From contig DENJ01000098.1 of assembly GCA_002359635.1 (NCBI GenBank), forward strand, positions 1 to 6,341: a DNA stretch of 6,341 nt, given 5' to 3'. Below are positions 6,264 through 6,341 of the stretch, piece after piece (position 1 is the stretch's first letter; the number at the start of each line of letters is the position of its first letter). This DNA is from Burkholderiales bacterium UBA2647 (GTDB lineage: Bacteria > Pseudomonadota > Gammaproteobacteria > Burkholderiales > Burkholderiaceae_E). The notes below the pieces were generated by a model. It did no database searches. It was not told the origin of the DNA and saw only the letters and a list, made by a program, of their open reading frames with translations. A program made the position numbers and the translations under genes.

Positions 6264-6341
6264 ATGGCCCCCGCTTTGCTGGCTTTTCAGGACGAGATCT
6301 TTGCGCAAGATCTTCCAATTCTGGAATCCCAATGGCCCAAG
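6264..6341 (+). pseudogene. Possible remnant of a Rieske-type oxygenase C-terminal region (partial, runs off the right edge)
   Basis: From the ATG at 6264 the frame stays open to the window edge (26 codons) and contains FQDEIFAQDLPILESQ followed by WPK. By memory of the family, this resembles the late C-terminal segment of Rieske [2Fe-2S] ring-hydroxylating or demethylating oxygenases (FQ..IFAQD.PI.E.Q.P). A TAA lies in the same frame at 6258-6260, and nothing upstream encodes a Rieske centre or the rest of such a protein. If the resemblance is real, this is therefore a truncated remnant and not a gene start. There is no ribosome binding site before the ATG. The alternative is a - strand frame entering from the right edge and ending at TAA (6264-6262), with a basic, proline-containing C-terminus (RPEKPAKRGP). 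Only one of the two is likely to be real. Confidence 0.28.
6295..6313. repeat. Inverted repeat AGATCTT-TGCGC-AAGATCT
   Basis: AGATCTT (6295-6301) and AAGATCT (6307-6313) are perfect reverse complements around a 5-nt loop. Each arm contains the AGATCT hexamer, so the unit also reads as a direct repeat 13 nt apart. It overlaps the possible coding frame at the right edge, which weakens a regulatory reading. Confidence 0.4.

Larger units (their letters stand above)
5995..6341. other. Intergenic tail without a confident gene, rich in short inverted repeats
   Basis: These 347 bases follow the binding-protein stop. They hold a candidate terminator (6049-6074), several short perfect palindromes (listed separately) and a possible coding remnant from 6264 to the right edge. 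I saw no tRNA, transposase or phage gene. Small frames exist on both strands (for example 6162-6260 on +, 32 codons, and 6057-6146 on -, 29 codons), but neither has a visible ribosome binding site or recognisable product. A TTGTCA at 6140-6145 with TATGAA at 6161-6166 is only a poor promoter match, because the spacing is 15 nt. Confidence 0.6.

Overview
The window looks like a stretch of bacterial chromosome, most likely from a betaproteobacterium related to the Burkholderiales. I infer this from the character of the proteins, above all the BMP-family lipoprotein with its C-G-K-K-E-E start and an ending in KGVEGKVPSGK. GC content is moderate and coding is dense, all on the + strand. I cannot name the genus.

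Layout. Positions 1-1187 hold an M20-type amidohydrolase of the allantoate amidohydrolase / N-carbamoyl-amino-acid hydrolase family, cut at its N-terminus by the window edge. Its stop overlaps by 8 nt the start of a double-domain ABC ATPase (1180-2739). Two BPD_transp_2-type permeases follow: 2770-3867, then one whose better start is 3860, running to 4777 and again overlapping its neighbour by 8 nt. After a 62-nt gap carrying a strong Shine-Dalgarno sequence comes the BMP/Med-family substrate-binding lipoprotein (4840-5994). A hairpin followed by four T's (6049-6074) is a reasonable terminator. The last 347 bases hold no convincing complete gene. They are rich in short perfect inverted repeats, and the right edge carries a short reading frame resembling the C-terminal region of a Rieske-type oxygenase.

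How the genes fit together. The four transporter genes form a complete BMP-type importer: a lipoprotein captures the ligand, two different permeases make the channel and one ATPase with two nucleotide-binding domains drives uptake. Characterised relatives (PnrA of Treponema; the Nup/Yuf system of Bacillus and relatives in other Gram-positives) import purine or other nucleosides. Translational linkage to an amidohydrolase that releases ammonia from ureides or N-carbamoyl compounds suggests an operon for scavenging purines or ureides, or their nitrogen. The exact ligand and the exact hydrolase substrate cannot be read from the sequence.

I found no phage, CRISPR, transposase, tRNA, rRNA or obviously novel multi-gene system. 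The points most worth checking are the hydrolase-importer coupling and the repeat-rich tail with the possible gene remnant.
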